Shown: positions 21,860 to 31,956 of the stretch, piece by piece | How the letters are laid out: each line of letters begins with the position of its first letter | Position numbering within the stretch: position 1 is the first letter of the stretch | NCBI RefSeq assembly: GCF_030272615.1 | Contig: NC_081409.1 | Coordinates: 240,529,832-240,587,831, forward strand | DNA: 58,000 nt | From: Cryptomeria japonica | Lineage: Eukaryota; Streptophyta; Pinopsida; Cupressales; Cupressaceae | Direction: 5' to 3' | Translations under genes and position numbers: made by a program | Notes under the pieces: generated by a model | Seen by the model: the letters and a program-made list of their open reading frames with translations, nothing else | The model's database searches: none | What the model was told of the DNA's origin: nothing

Positions 21860-22772
21860 AGGAGTCGAGCATCTTTCAAACTATGCCTGCTATTGGGAGA
21901 CTCCTAATAGACAAGTATCCCTCTATGCTTTTTAGCCCATGTGTGGCAAGTTATCTTGATGCAACCCTAGAGAGCGTTTGAAATTTAAACAACTTAAGGA
22001 GCTCTTGCATAAGGGCTGCACTACTACCAAACTAGTCTACAACCACACAAGCATGTTGTGTATTACATGCACCCTTAAATATGATAAGAAACTACTTCTG
22101 CCAAGGGTGACAACATTTGCTATGCACTTCCCTTCATTGCAAACTCTTTGCCTAAAGAAAATGAATTTCAAGTGAACATTTATTTCAAATGAGTAGATAG
22201 AGACAAGCCTTCCCAATCAAATGGATGGCAAAATAGTGGCAAAGTACATTTCTTCATTAGATTTTGCAACAAGGCACAAAGTGTTGTTGAATTGCATCAA
22301 ATAAATCTTTTGAGACTTGTGCATGGGGAAAGATCCCCCATGGGCTATTTCAGTGAGGCCATGGCTATGGCTAAGAAGGTAATAAGGGACAAGATGGAAA
22401 ATAACAGGAACAAGTACATGCCATTGTGAGACATAATTGACAACAGGATCAACATATCCATTCCCACCTCCATGCCACTACATACCATATGAATCCATCA
22501 TTGTTCTATGGCCCCTCAGTAGGAAACAATTTTGAGGTCACATAGGGCCTACTAGAATAAATCAATAAAATGGTCCCCACCCCAAAATATTGGAATGCAA
22601 TTATGTTAGATCTACCAATATACAAGTAAGCAAGGAATTTTTTCTCATGTATAGTTGTTGTGCAAGGCAAGAAAACCTTCAAATAAAGCAAGCTCCATAA
22701 ACTAGTCAAAACCCATATTTTAAATGGACCCACCACCTACACTCTGCCTTCCATCCCACCATGGATGAGTTG
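21860..22772 (+). pseudogene. hAT-family transposase relic (DUF659 / C-terminal side)
   Basis: Frame-shifting blocks on the plus strand read GRLLIDKYPSMLFSPCVAS, KLVYNHTSMLCI, LPRVTTFAMHFPSLQTL, KKMNFK, then GYFSEAMAMAKKVIRDKM and YMPL, NPSLFYGP, and near the end TLPSIPPWM. The order (KYPxxxWxPCAAHxxDL-like, YNHxxxL, VTRFAxxFxxLxSL, GYxxEAMxxAKxxI) is that of plant hAT transposases with a DUF659 domain. Stops and shifts occur throughout. It is cut at 22772 by the Ty3-type element; a continuation after 28640 is not clear. Confidence 0.65.
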
Positions 22773-23037
22773 TGTTGGCGGCAATATTTACATGAAAATA
22801 AAACTAGTTAATTAAGTTGTAATTGTCTTCGTTCGTTGGCAACCGTGGGGTGGTAGTTGCGGTGCGATGGTTGGCGCGCGCACCCCCTCGGTATCTTTAT
22901 ATACTTCCGAATGTAACTTGTGACAGACAACGACTAGGAATGGAATAACATCTCTTATATTGCATCTGATATCTATGGCATTATTATTCTGCATTACATG
23001 CTTTATGTCTTAAGTTATTCACCCAAGAGGGTAAACA
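22773..23037 (+). repeat. 5' LTR of Ty3-type element
   Basis: 265 bp, TGTTGGCGGCAATATT ... GAGGGTAAACA. Contains TTTATATAC (TATA candidate near 22896-22904). Paired with 28370-28635. Confidence 0.92.
22896..22904 (+). promoter_or_regulatory. TATA candidate in 5' LTR
   Basis: TTTATATAC is conserved in both LTR copies, about 125 bp after the LTR start and downstream of a G+C-rich block (GGTTGGCGCGCGCACC). Confidence 0.45.
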
Positions 23038-23039
23038 TT

Positions 23040-23052
23040 TGGCGTCGTTGCC
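23040..23052 (+). other. Primer-binding site, tRNA-Asp-like
   Basis: TGGCGTCGTTGCC begins two bases after the LTR and has one mismatch to TGGCGCCGTTGCC, the complement of the plant tRNA-Asp 3' end used by several Ty3 lineages (established knowledge). Confidence 0.7.
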
Positions 23053-23093
23053 TAGACATACTCGGGAACGGAAGAAACGGATGGCGCAAGGAC

Positions 23094-23330
23094 ACGATGG
23101 GCCTACCCATTGGTGAGATAAACCCAGAGGCCGACGACGCGCAAACAGAGCTCTACAATGGAGAAGACACTACAACGAGGGAATTTTCAATTCTACTCCA
23201 GGTAGCCATCGAGACCTACGTCCGACAAGAGGCCACGGAGGCGGAAATCCCACCAAGTGCCGTGTGGACAGCGCTGGAGGTTAGCCCGGCAGTAAATCGG
23301 TTGATGAACCATCTTCCCCAAATGAATTAA
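23094..23330 (+). CDS. Short N-terminal ORF of Ty3-type element
   Basis: The open frame from the methionine at 23094 reads MGLPIGEINPEADDAQTELY, then LQVAIETYVRQEATEAEIPP and NRLMNHLPQMN before a stop. It lies between the primer-binding site and gag, and may be the true gag N-terminus or an upstream ORF. The next frame block starts within 30 bp. No family is recognised. Confidence 0.45.
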   Translation, partial: TMGLPIGEINPEADDAQTELYNGEDTTTREFSILLQVAIETYVRQEATEAEIPPSAVWTALEVSPAVNRLMNHLPQMN

Positions 23331-23356
23331 TAAAGGCATGTTCTGGTTTATGTGTT

Positions 23357-23899
23357 GTGAATTATGGAAATGTACGGCAATTAATGCCCAACTTATTGAA
23401 TAAAGATAGAAATAAAAAAGCAGAAACGGACGAGTGGGAGGCCGCACAGAGGGCCTTAATTCTGGAGCAACAAGTAGAACGTAGACGGAGGCTGAGGCAA
23501 CTTGCCAAAGGACGACCTGTCAAAGGGTGGCCCGAGGGGAACCAAGGAGGTGTCACGGAGGGTGCAAAAGCTGACGGAAATTTCTACGCGTCGCCAGAAC
23601 ACCGTAGGGTGCACAGCCACGAAGAGTTTCTAGAGGAAACAAGGTTATGGCGAAATCTAGTCGAGGAGACTCGAGATCAATTTAGAAACTTATCCCTTAC
23701 ACCACGAAGTGAGGATCGCCAAAGGGAGCCAGGAGTGCGGGCGGGTGAGAACGAAGGGGAGGACAACCATACGACTGTAAGTGCAACACACGGCAGGCAG
23801 AACACCGGACCCCCAGTCACCCACGCAGGACACACCACTGGTGCCGGAGGGAGCGGCGCATGGGCTCAGACACAGCCACAGCCACCTCAAGGGAGATGA
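23357..23899 (+). CDS. Gag linker ORF of Ty3-type element
   Basis: 180 codons are open: MNYGNVRQLMPNLLNKD, a strongly basic/charged stretch (VERRRRLRQLAKGRP), then a Gly/Pro/Gln-rich tail (GAWAQTQPQPPQGR). Charged and low-complexity, as gag N-terminal regions of plant Ty3 elements often are. It stops at 23899, just before the gag core resumes in another frame, so a frameshift separates it from the core. Confidence 0.5.
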   Translation: MNYGNVRQLMPNLLNKDRNKKAETDEWEAAQRALILEQQVERRRRLRQLAKGRPVKGWPEGNQGGVTEGAKADGNFYASPEHRRVHSHEEFLEETRLWRNLVEETRDQFRNLSLTPRSEDRQREPGVRAGENEGEDNHTTVSATHGRQNTGPPVTHAGHTTGAGGSGAWAQTQPQPPQGR

Positions 23900-23909
23900 C
23901 CCCCATCAA

Positions 23910-24410
23910 TGGCAAGTAAACAGAAACTACCAAAGTTCAATGGCGATGAAAAGGAAGATCCCGTTCGCCATTGTCGAACGTGAGAAACCATATGGTCAGC
24001 AAACGGTGTTACCGATCAAGATGAATGGGTAACACAATTCCCAGCAACCTTGAGAGGAGTGGCCATAGAATGGTACTCAGATATGGACAAGGCCAAAGTC
24101 GGCACATGGCCCGACCTGAAGAAGGAGTTTGGGATACAGTTCCGCCTCCTCAGAGATGACAACGAAATAGTCGCCAAGATCTATGGAATGAAGCAGAACA
24201 AGAACGAGACTGTCCGAGCCTATGGTCGACGACTGAAGGAACTATTGGGAAAAATGGAAAGTCAACCAGCAGATGGGTTGAAAAAGCGATGGTTCGTGGA
24301 GGGACTGAAACACTCCCTCTGAAAGAAGATGAAAATCGTTCCACCTACATCGTACGAAGACGCATACAATAGAGCGATGGATCTCGAGAGCGAGACCAAG
24401 ACATAGAAGA
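23910..24410 (+). pseudogene. Retrotransposon gag core domain, with stops
   Basis: Two frames joined by a shift near 24000 read KLPKFNGDEKEDPVRHC, then ATLRGVAIEWYSDMDKAKVG, TWPDLKKEFGIQF and YGRRLKELLGKME, KRWFVEGLKHSL. The FxG...W..F...L.G.A..W and W..L...F..F pattern is the Ty3 retrotransposon gag (PF03732-like) domain. A stop follows at 24320-24322 (LKHSL*) and another at 24403-24405 (ESETKT*), before the Lys-rich and zinc-knuckle part. Confidence 0.8.
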
Positions 24411-24490
24411 AAAAAAAGAAGAGGGATAGCTCGTCCGAGGAGGATGTCTCTTCACAAGAAAGCAGCAGCGACGGCAAGGATGGCAAGCGG

Positions 24491-25228
24491 GTGCAAGCGC
24501 TCCAGAAAGACATGGAGCGAATGAGGAGGGAGTTCAAAACAATGAGAAGCACTGGTCGAACTGAAGGGGACATATGGTGCACTGAGTGCAAAGAGGGGCA
24601 TACAAAAGGTACTTGCCCGAAGAAAGCATTCTGCGAGATTTGCCAAGTGATGGGACACTCCACCAAGGAGTGCCCATACAACATGAAAACCCGAAGTACG
24701 CAAATGAGCCAAGTGTTGTTCACGGAGCAGGCCACAACATCCGCACCAGTGGGTACGGCCCAGCAAACCAACACAACAGCATCATCTGAAGGTTACCGGG
24801 ACAACAAACGTGGCGGCGAAAGGAATAGCAACAATAACAATAACGGAAGCCATATCCAGTATGACGCCAAGGGCCGGCCAATGATCCAATGTAGGGCCTG
24901 TAATCAGTGGGGGCACTTCGCCCATGATTGCATGAAGGAAGCCACCCCTCAGCACCTCTGCCAATGGTGTGGGCCAAGTGACCATGATGATGCAAATTGC
25001 CCAAAGGCAGGGGTTAAGCTCCTCAACATTGAGAAGGCTGAGAAGACTGGTGAGAAAGAAGTACTGGCGATCACCCGCGCCCAGACGAAAAAGGCCACTT
25101 ATCCCGACCCCCGTACGGAGAAGGAGAGATTGCAGGAGGCAAAGGCCAATATTGAGCGTGAGATGACGGCCGAACGATGGGACAACGAGGTGGCGAGTAC
25201 ATCATCCCGTATAGAAGCTGAAAATTAA
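24491..25228 (+). CDS. Gag nucleocapsid part with zinc knuckles
   Basis: 245 codons are open. A coiled helix (LQKDMERMRREFKTMRS) is followed by Cys/His motifs: CTECKEGHTKGTC, CEICQVMGHSTKEC, CRACNQWGHFAHDC and CQWCGPSDHDDANC, all of the CX2CX4HX4C type or close. Four knuckles in a row is more than the usual one or two in plant Ty3 gag. An Asn-rich linker lies between knuckles 2 and 3, and an acidic tail follows. It should bind element RNA in the particle (family knowledge). Confidence 0.8.
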   Translation: MQALQKDMERMRREFKTMRSTGRTEGDIWCTECKEGHTKGTCPKKAFCEICQVMGHSTKECPYNMKTRSTQMSQVLFTEQATTSAPVGTAQQTNTTASSEGYRDNKRGGERNSNNNNNGSHIQYDAKGRPMIQCRACNQWGHFAHDCMKEATPQHLCQWCGPSDHDDANCPKAGVKLLNIEKAEKTGEKEVLAITRAQTKKATYPDPRTEKERLQEAKANIEREMTAERWDNEVASTSSRIEAEN

Positions 25229-25250
25229 CATCATTGGGCAAGTACTGCAG

Positions 25251-26495
25251 ATGGAAGTACCTATAAGGGTAAAGGACCTTCTAGAAATAATGCCACAATT
25301 AAGAACCGCCATTTTTAGTTCCATACAAACCACTGCGCAGGCACCTTTGCGTGCCGCACGGGCAGAAGTTCCAGTCAGCCCCTCGGTTGACCCAATGTTG
25401 TTGGCCTTAAATAGTGGTCAGCATCCTGCTGTAGTAGAGATGGGAATTCTCGGGGCTATCCTCAAGGACACCATCATGGAGGGAGGTTTGGGGGTGAATG
25501 TACTGTCAGAGGATACGTTGAAGAAGTTGGGGAAGCCAACACTATGGCCACCCATGTTCAACTTGGTAGGTGCAGACCAACACGGCATCAAGCCACTCGG
25601 CACCCTGATGGCCTAGCCGGTCACCATTGGCACGCAACCCTTCATACTAGATTTTGTGGTAATCCCACTCAAGAAGAAGGGGTACAACACCATCTTAGGC
25701 AGAGGGTGGCAAGTTACAGCAAAGGTGAACCACGACTGGAAAAAGAACAACGTTTCTATGGAGAAAGGGGGGCAGAAGTACACCATTGATCTGAGTACCC
25801 AGGTTGTCGACAAGGAACTGGCATCATCTTCGGAATCGGAGGGTGAAGGAAAAGGCGACCTGAGGGACAAAGGACAGGGCTGCAGGGAGCCCAACGACGA
25901 AGGGATTCTCAAACTAGGAGAGTGCCCTGAGGATGAGACAGGGTCATTGAATAGGCTCTTCCATTGGCAGATGGAGGATTACGAAATGTTCCAGAGCTAC
26001 AGACTCGAAGTAGAGGAACCAGAGCAAGCAACAGAGGAGGTGTACCTGCCGGAATACAGAGAATATTGGAAGAGAGACGACCCAAACCGCGGTGACGTAG
26101 ATAATCCCAAGATCATTCGTGTCGGCACCAATTGGAACCCTGTGTGGAAGGCCGCAACCTTCAAAAAATTTATTATTATTCTTCTTATGTACGGGAAGGA
26201 GACCGTGGTCCTTGTAGAATTTGTGGTTCCAAGTCTTCGGATGGCCATCGAAAATAGACTTGCCACCAACGGGTCCAAATTGAAACCCTACCACAAGAAG
26301 CGCGCAGGGGACCCGAGAGGCCGGAAGGACACCCGAGAGTCTGGAGGGGAACCCGATAGGATGGAAGGGGACTCAAGAGGCCGGGCAGGCGACTTGAGAG
26401 GCACGGGACCAACGTGGGAGATTCTTGGGCAAGGAAAACTGAGAAGGATGAAGGGCGATCCTAGAGACAAGGGACTCGAGCCGAAGACTCTCTAG
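25251..26495 (+). pseudogene. Protease-like domain with lost catalytic Asp, plus repetitive tail
   Basis: The frame 25251-25616 ends in LKDTIMEGGLGVNVLSEDTL, then KKLGKPTLWPPMFNLVGADQ and GIKPLGTLM with a stop. It continues in the other frame from 25656 as VIPLKKKGYNTILGRGWQV. The order DGGSGVNV...LGRPW is the retropepsin of plant Ty3 elements; here the catalytic Asp-Gly-Gly-Ser is Glu-Gly-Gly-Leu. The second frame runs on as acidic and then Arg/Gly-rich repeats (DPRGRKDTRESGGEPDRMEG) to 26495. No reverse transcriptase follows. Confidence 0.7.
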
Positions 26496-26520
26496 ACAAC
26501 TAAATTAAAAAAAATAAAAA

Positions 26521-26900
26521 AGTACGGTCGTACGGCAGTTGACCGTACGGCTGGGGAAAATCAAATTTAAAAAAAAAAAAAAAAAAGAAGAAAGCCACGG
26601 TGGAACCACCGTAAGATGGCAACACTGGCAGTGGAACCACCATACGGTAGCACCACCGTGCGGTGGCAACACTAACGATGGGACCACCGACGGTGGAACC
26701 ACTGTGCGGTGGCAACACCAACAGTGGGACCACCGTGCGATGGAAACCACCGCTGCCACATGGAATAAAGGCGCGGAGCGCAGAGACATAAAACGCAACC
26801 CCGCACAAACACGCAACCCCCGCACAAACAAACACATAGTCGTACGGTGGAGGGGTGTTGACCGCACGGGAAGGTGGCCGTACGATTGGAGGTGTCAGTG
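26521..26900 (+). repeat. Array of CCACCGTACGGTGG-type inverted repeats
   Basis: Multiple copies of self-complementary CCACCGTNCGGTGG and GACCGTACGG, interleaved with GGCAACACYAACAGTGG, are spaced about 20-35 bp. Strong hairpins are possible every unit. The region is G+C-rich against its surroundings and is bounded by poly-A runs (26568-26587 and 26967-26984). Confidence 0.75.
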
Positions 26901-27136
26901 CTGTTGTTGACCGTACGGGGAGGTTGTATGGCCGGGGTGCCATCGGGGACATTACAAAGGAAACAAAAAAAAAAAAAAAACGACGACGACGACCAGATTG
27001 AAAAATCATTCAATGACATCTGGAACCAAGACGCTGAAAATATTAGAGTGGAGAAGGGTTTTGACATCATAAAATATCATAGAAATGATGTGCGCCATGG
27101 ACTTTCGTGTGGTTCTGAAGGTTGTAAATTGGTCAG

Positions 27137-27196
27137 CGCACCTGGGGCGCTGCCCTCAAACCCCGCGAGGGGCACTGCCCCTCGACCCCCAGTTTA
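27137..27196 (+). repeat. GCTGCCC(C/T)-AACCCC G+C-rich palindromic block
   Basis: CTGGGGCGCTGCCCTCAAACC, then CCGCGAGGGGCACTGCCCC and TCGACCCCC, forms nested inverted repeats. A similar block lies at 57056-57110 (GGGGACGCTGCCCCCAAACC). Confidence 0.55.
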
Positions 27197-27639
27197 TTTT
27201 TGAGCTACAATACACTTTTTGGGTTGGGCGAAGGGCATCAAAGAAGGCACGATAAGTGTTGGGTTGTTCCGTACTGTGAGAAAGAAGCCTGCAGCTAAGC
27301 ATTGGCATGGAAGCCATAAGCCATAGAGGGAGACGGATTTGGAGGTTGCGAACAAACAGAATTTGAGGGAAGGCATTGCAAGAACGCGAAGTCATACGAC
27401 ACCAAAGAGTTATTCAGTTCAATTATCAGCCTTTGGGGAGTGTGATGGAGGATTTGAGGCATCTCCTAGCCTTTGTGCCAGAGGGTTGTGGCCACCTCCA
27501 GGCAGGAATGGTACACTTTGAGGAACTTGGAGTATGTCTCAGCTGGACGTGAGGTTGCCTTGGTGGATGCACAAAAGGCTTGGGAGGAGCTGACCACCAT
27601 GTTTTGTAGACAAGTTTGGTTTAGGCACAGGAGGATTGT

Positions 27640-28279
27640 GATGTCAAAGGAAGCACTAATGGTGAAATCCGCACTTGAGCATCGAATGGTAGCAGAAAAG
27701 GGTTTTCAGGCGAGCATTGCAGCAGGTTGTGGTGGAGTTGGAGAGGGCCCTACGATTTATGCAGGTGGGCTGCCCCGCAGCCTTTACTACATGCTTTGAG
27801 TCTCGGGGATGGTCGACTACTGAGACGGAGGAGATGCTCCAAGCTTGGATGGTGCGTCAACGCGTTGTGGAGAGTCAACTGACAGCAGTTGTCCGAGAGG
27901 GCAGGCCTCCTGGGCAGCAGAGAGGGCCCAATTGTTGGCTCAGCTAGAGATGACCCACGCAGAGAAGGCGGAGGTAGCGACTCGCCTGTCAGCAGAGCAG
28001 AGTGCGAGGAGCCTCGTGCAGCAGGAGTTAGAGGCAGTCACTACCGAGAGGAGCCTGTTGCAGACTCGGTTGGTCGGTATGACAGCGACAACGGATACTA
28101 AAGAGGAGTTGCTGGAAGCCGCGCATATGGTGAAGACGGCTTTGGAGAAAGTATTGGTGGCGGAGCGGGATGTGACTGCACGTACTCAACAGGTTTATGA
28201 GCTTCGCGCCCGCTTGGCGACCCAGACACCGGCGTCTCAGCCTTCTACTTCAGGGACGCTTCCCCAGCCCCCTCCTTAG
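27640..28279 (+). pseudogene. Coiled-coil ORF of Ty3-type element
   Basis: A frame opening near 27640 reads through two shifts into 27845-28279: QQVVVELERALRFMQVGC, WMVRQRVVESQLTAVVREG, then AERAQLLAQLEMTHAEKAEV, SLVQQELEAVTTERSLLQ, VKTALEKVLVAERDV and a Pro/Ser tail (TPASQPSTSGTLPQPPP) ending at a TAG. The last 110 residues show clear heptads and no Gly or Pro until the tail, so a long coiled coil is expected. It sits where a pol or env-like gene would end, about 80 bp upstream of the polypurine tract. Function unknown. Confidence 0.6.
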
Positions 28280-28356
28280 TTTTTTCTGATGTATATATTG
28301 TATAGGTTGCATTGTCTCCGTTTTTGTTGTTAGTCGCCTGGAGACGACTTTTCTTT

Positions 28357-28369
28357 TTGGGGGGGATGA
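28357..28369 (+). other. Polypurine tract of Ty3-type element
   Basis: TTTTTGGGGGGGATGA immediately precedes the 3' LTR start TGTTGG at 28370; the G-run is the expected plus-strand primer. Confidence 0.8.
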
Positions 28370-28635
28370 TGTTGGTGGCAATATTGTACATGAAAATAAA
28401 AATAGTTAATTAAGTTGTAATTGTCTTGGTTAGTTGGCAACCGCGGGGTGGTAGTTGCGGTGCGACGGTTGGCGCTCGCACCCCCTCGGTATCTTTATAT
28501 ACTTCCGAATGTAACTTGTGACAGACAACGTCTAGGAATGGAATAACATTTCTTATATTGCATCCGATATCTATGGCATTATTATTCTGCATTACGTGCT
28601 TTATGTTTTAAGTTATTCACCTGAGAGGGTAAACA
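28370..28635 (+). repeat. 3' LTR of Ty3-type element
   Basis: 266 bp, TGTTGGTGGCAATATTG ... GAGGGTAAACA, followed by the AGTTG target duplication. It differs from the 5' LTR by about 15 substitutions and one base insertion. Confidence 0.92.
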
Positions 28636-28640
28636 AGTTG

Positions 28641-30976
28641 TCTAAACAACTAGTCAAAACCAAGTTAACCTAGGAAAAAGAAAAGAAAAAATTAAAAAAA
28701 TGCATTTACACACCAGTAATTCAAAAAATTTAACCCTTGTTTTTCAGATAAACCGTGGACTATTGTCTATAACCCCTGAAACTTGATTTTTTGGTCACTT
28801 TTTCACTTCCAAGCAGAAATTAAACAAATTTTCAAACTTTCCCACATGATTGCAAACAATAAACCATACATTTTATGATCATCAACTAAGGAACAACAAG
28901 ATGCATTTCCACATTGCTTCTTCAAACCCTCATTTTCCAATTTTTGAGCTACACGGCATGATAGTGGGAGGGTTTTCTAGAAAAAAAAAATCTAAACTTC
29001 TTTAACCCTACTTAAGAATTCATCATATCACAAACCTAACTCTAGGGTTTTTTTTATTTTTTTAAAGAAGATGTTGTCATTTTTGTAGACCCTAATAATA
29101 ACCCATAAACTAAATTTTTAAGATTAGTGTCATTTTTGTTTTTCTTATCTATTAAACACTAGTGTTAGGTAATTTATTATTTTTGGTTGTACCTAATGGT
29201 TGCAACCCACTATGTGTTTGTTTATTGTTATTTACTATTTTTTTTTAACAATCTGAATTTGTTTTATTTAATGCATTACAATATAGCATAATAAGGGTGT
29301 CATAAGCTTGTCCCACAATTTGAATTTGTATTTCATGCATTATTTTATATTGTATCTTGCTGCACCAGCTTAAGGAAGGTCTACAGGTTGTGTGCATTAA
29401 TTTGAACTTCTCACCAAAAGCTAATGACATTTATGGCATTATTTCTCCTAGAAAGGTTTATATTTAGAGCTGCATTAAACTTGGAGGCTTACATCTTTCC
29501 ACACATTCAAAGGTGGTCATTTATATGATTCATAGCAAAACATCAAGTTACAAGGAAAAATCAAAGGAGAAATCATTTAGTATTGGATCCATGATCCTTA
29601 TCATAAGTGCATGGGGCATTGCACCATGTTTTTAGTCAGCACAACCTTACTAAATCAACCTTCACTATAAAAGAATAGCAAAATATCAAGAGACAAGGGC
29701 AGTAGAAGGACAGAGTGAAGAAGTTAAGACTAAGATCCAGAAGAATAAAGAGAGCAACGGAAAGAATATCTGCTCCTAAGTATTGTGTTATTTCTAATTA
29801 TAATTCCAGGATCTAAGGAATACATAATACTCTTACTCTAACTCACAGGCTTCACTGAATTTCACGTACAAAATTTGAAATTCAGGGAACTTCAAAGAAA
29901 TTTTAAACAAATGTTTTTGTTTGACCTCATATTTGTATGGATAAGGGCTTGTCAGTTTTTGTGCACTTCATTGCAATTTTCCCGTATGGTTTTATGCAGC
30001 ACAAGTTTGAAATTGTTTTATTAAAAAAAATATTTTGAACACAGTTAATGCTATCTGCTGCAACAAGGGGAGCTGCAGCCCCTCCCTTTGAAATGCTATC
30101 TACAGATAGAAAGACAGGCAAGAGGATAATCCATACAACATTACTGCAGAAAATGGGATAAATGAAGTGTATAAACCCTTGCTGGATAATGAAATCTGGA
30201 CCCTTCAGGTAAATTAAAATAACTTTTACACAAGATATCCTTCCCATTATTTAAAAAATACAAGTAATCACTCTTTAAATATTTTATATTTGGATTTTAC
30301 TTTTTAAGTTTTGTTTTACATTTAATTTACTCTGTAGTTAAATAAATATAATATCTTTATATTTTATTTTTTAAATAGATTTTTTTATTTAATTTTTCAT
30401 ACAATATATTGAAATTTAATAGTCAGAAAGATTTAATTTAATTTTCAATTATAATATATTTGTTATTTATATAACAATATTTAAATTAAATTTTAAAACA
30501 TATTTATATTATAATGTATTTAAAACTTTAAATTTCTTATAATTTTTTCAAATTTAATATAATATTGTTTTATTTTTATTAATTTATTCTTTATGTTTTT
30601 TTAAATCAAATTTATATAGGATGAATTTAATCTTTTTTTTTTTATTTCTTCTTCCTGAACTTCATCCGAATTTTATTGTTGCCAAACACAAACACCAACT
30701 TGACATTGTGACATAGCTCTTACTTATTCTAAGTAATACAACCCATCAACTACTTAGGTTGATTGAATGAAGTCAAATCTGATATGAAAAAAACCTTTTC
30801 TGAGTTATGACTATGCTATGACTTTACCTGCCATGTTAACCAATGTGAATTAAAGAAACACTAACTTTTGCTTCAACCAATTCCTCAATATGTAAAGGTA
30901 ATAAAATACAAACTACTAGACACCATTATCTTCCTAAAACAAGCAAAATAGCTGAAACAAAAGGAGACATTTTTAC
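28641..30976. other. Intron 11 sequence, nothing recognised
   Basis: A+T-rich, with an especially T/A-dense stretch at 30240-30660. TATAAAAG at about 29666 is followed by a purine-rich run, which could be an LTR promoter remnant but has no partner. No gene seen. It ends at the REV1 exon 11 donor. Confidence 0.45.
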
Positions 30977-31049
30977 CTAGGTGAAATGATGCAAAAAGTT
31001 GTCGACTGATCCTCAAAAGTACATCTGTGCTATCCGTAGCAGAAGGAAC
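30977..31049 (-). CDS. REV1: REV1 exon 11 (PAD)
   Basis: This 73-bp exon encodes VPSATDSTDVLLRISRQLFA, then SFHL, plus one base of the next codon. It matches the final PAD helix region of REV1. The acceptor is TTGCAG and the donor is GTAAAA. The hanging G is completed to GAT (Asp) by exon 12, which lies 15.9 kb away and begins AT; this phase match strongly supports the linkage. Confidence 0.94.
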
Positions 31050-31148
31050 CTGCAATTACTAACGATAACCTGACTTATCTGATGTCCACAAAATTGCCAT
31101 GTCCTATTACAGCAATACATAGCATCATAAAATTCTCAGACGAATTAC

Positions 31149-31232
31149 CGTAACAGAGTGACTGATATTATCACAAATGCCACAGCCCATATATTTGGCA
31201 GGTTCGCCTGCACCTTTCTTTCGTTTCTTCAC
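31149..31232 (-). CDS. REV1: REV1 exon 10 (PAD, Cys-containing loop)
   Basis: This 28-codon exon reads VKKRKKGAGEPAKYMGCGIC, then DNISHSVT. The EPAKYMGCGxCDN block is highly specific to REV1. The acceptor is CTCAG and the donor is GTAATT. Intron 9 (31233-31956) has no recognisable gene. Confidence 0.96.
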
Positions 31233-31956
31233 CTGAGTACATACATCAGAGAATTTATCTCTAGTACACATAATATTAGAAGATAAAACTTAAAATAATA
31301 ATATGACTCGTAGTTCTGAATCATAATTTGAGGTTGCAAGCAATTACATGAAAACTTGCCTTAATAGTAAAACTTGGAAACCTAATCCCATAGTTGCATC
31401 GAAACAGATAGGGTATCAATTATAAAAATATAGAAATATTCATTATTTATAGATCTAATGGCATAGAACATAACATTAAAAATATTTATTTATATATTAC
31501 TTTTGGATTTTATATTTTAGCTTATAATATTTATTTTGTTGTATTATGTTTATGCCTTTAGTGATTTACAAATGAATGTGAACAGAAGTTTTATAGATTT
31601 ATATTATTTGTCATTTCATTTTTCTAAACCAGATACAGCATGGGACAGTGTAATACCATATCCAGACATATCAGATACAGGCCAAATACAAGATCCTATT
31701 TTGGATACATTTAGGTAAAGTATCCATGTCATATCATGCAATATCCAGGAATGTCGTATCCATATCTAGTATCCAATTCAAGAATAAGTGTATGCAGGCA
31801 GGGTAGAGGAAGTATACAGCAACTCTACCTAATATTACACAGGCTGTGTAAATTGAACTCAACTATGTCCAGATAGCAAAAATCATTAAATGCTTCACAC
31901 ATGCACATGCATGCTTTCACACCCACATGGATGCATGCACACACACATTGTCTTAC
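31233..31956. other. REV1 intron 9, nothing recognised
   Basis: 724 bp, A+T-rich. A short tandem TATCCA-type run at 31630-31770 (GATACAG, CATATCCAGA, TATCCA) is the only structure. Confidence 0.5.

Larger units (their letters stand above)
22773..28635 (+). mobile_element. Non-autonomous Ty3-type LTR retrotransposon with gag, no RT/IN
   Basis: LTRs at 22773-23037 and 28370-28635 begin TGTTGG and end GGGTAAACA. The perfect 5-bp target duplication AGTTG is at 22768-22772 and 28636-28640. TGGCGTCGTTGCC two bases after the 5' LTR resembles the tRNA-Asp site TGGCGCCGTTGCC of plant Ty3 elements, and a GGGGGGATGA polypurine tract precedes the 3' LTR. Coding blocks in order: short N-terminal ORF, acidic/basic linker, retrotransposon gag, zinc knuckles, protease-like domain, unknown tail, inverted-repeat array, coiled-coil ORF. 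In 5.9 kb I find no YVDD/YIDD reverse transcriptase, RNase H or integrase HHCC/DDE motif. The LTRs differ at about 16 of 265 positions. Confidence 0.9.

Noticed and set aside
24262-24774. 170-codon minus-strand frame
   Set aside because: It lies opposite the gag and zinc-knuckle frame, has no motif and is a shadow of that coding region.
26500-27070. Several overlapping 120-170 codon frames on the minus strand
   Set aside because: They arise from the G+C-rich palindrome array and poly-A/T runs; the products are repetitive Phe/Cys/His text without protein character.
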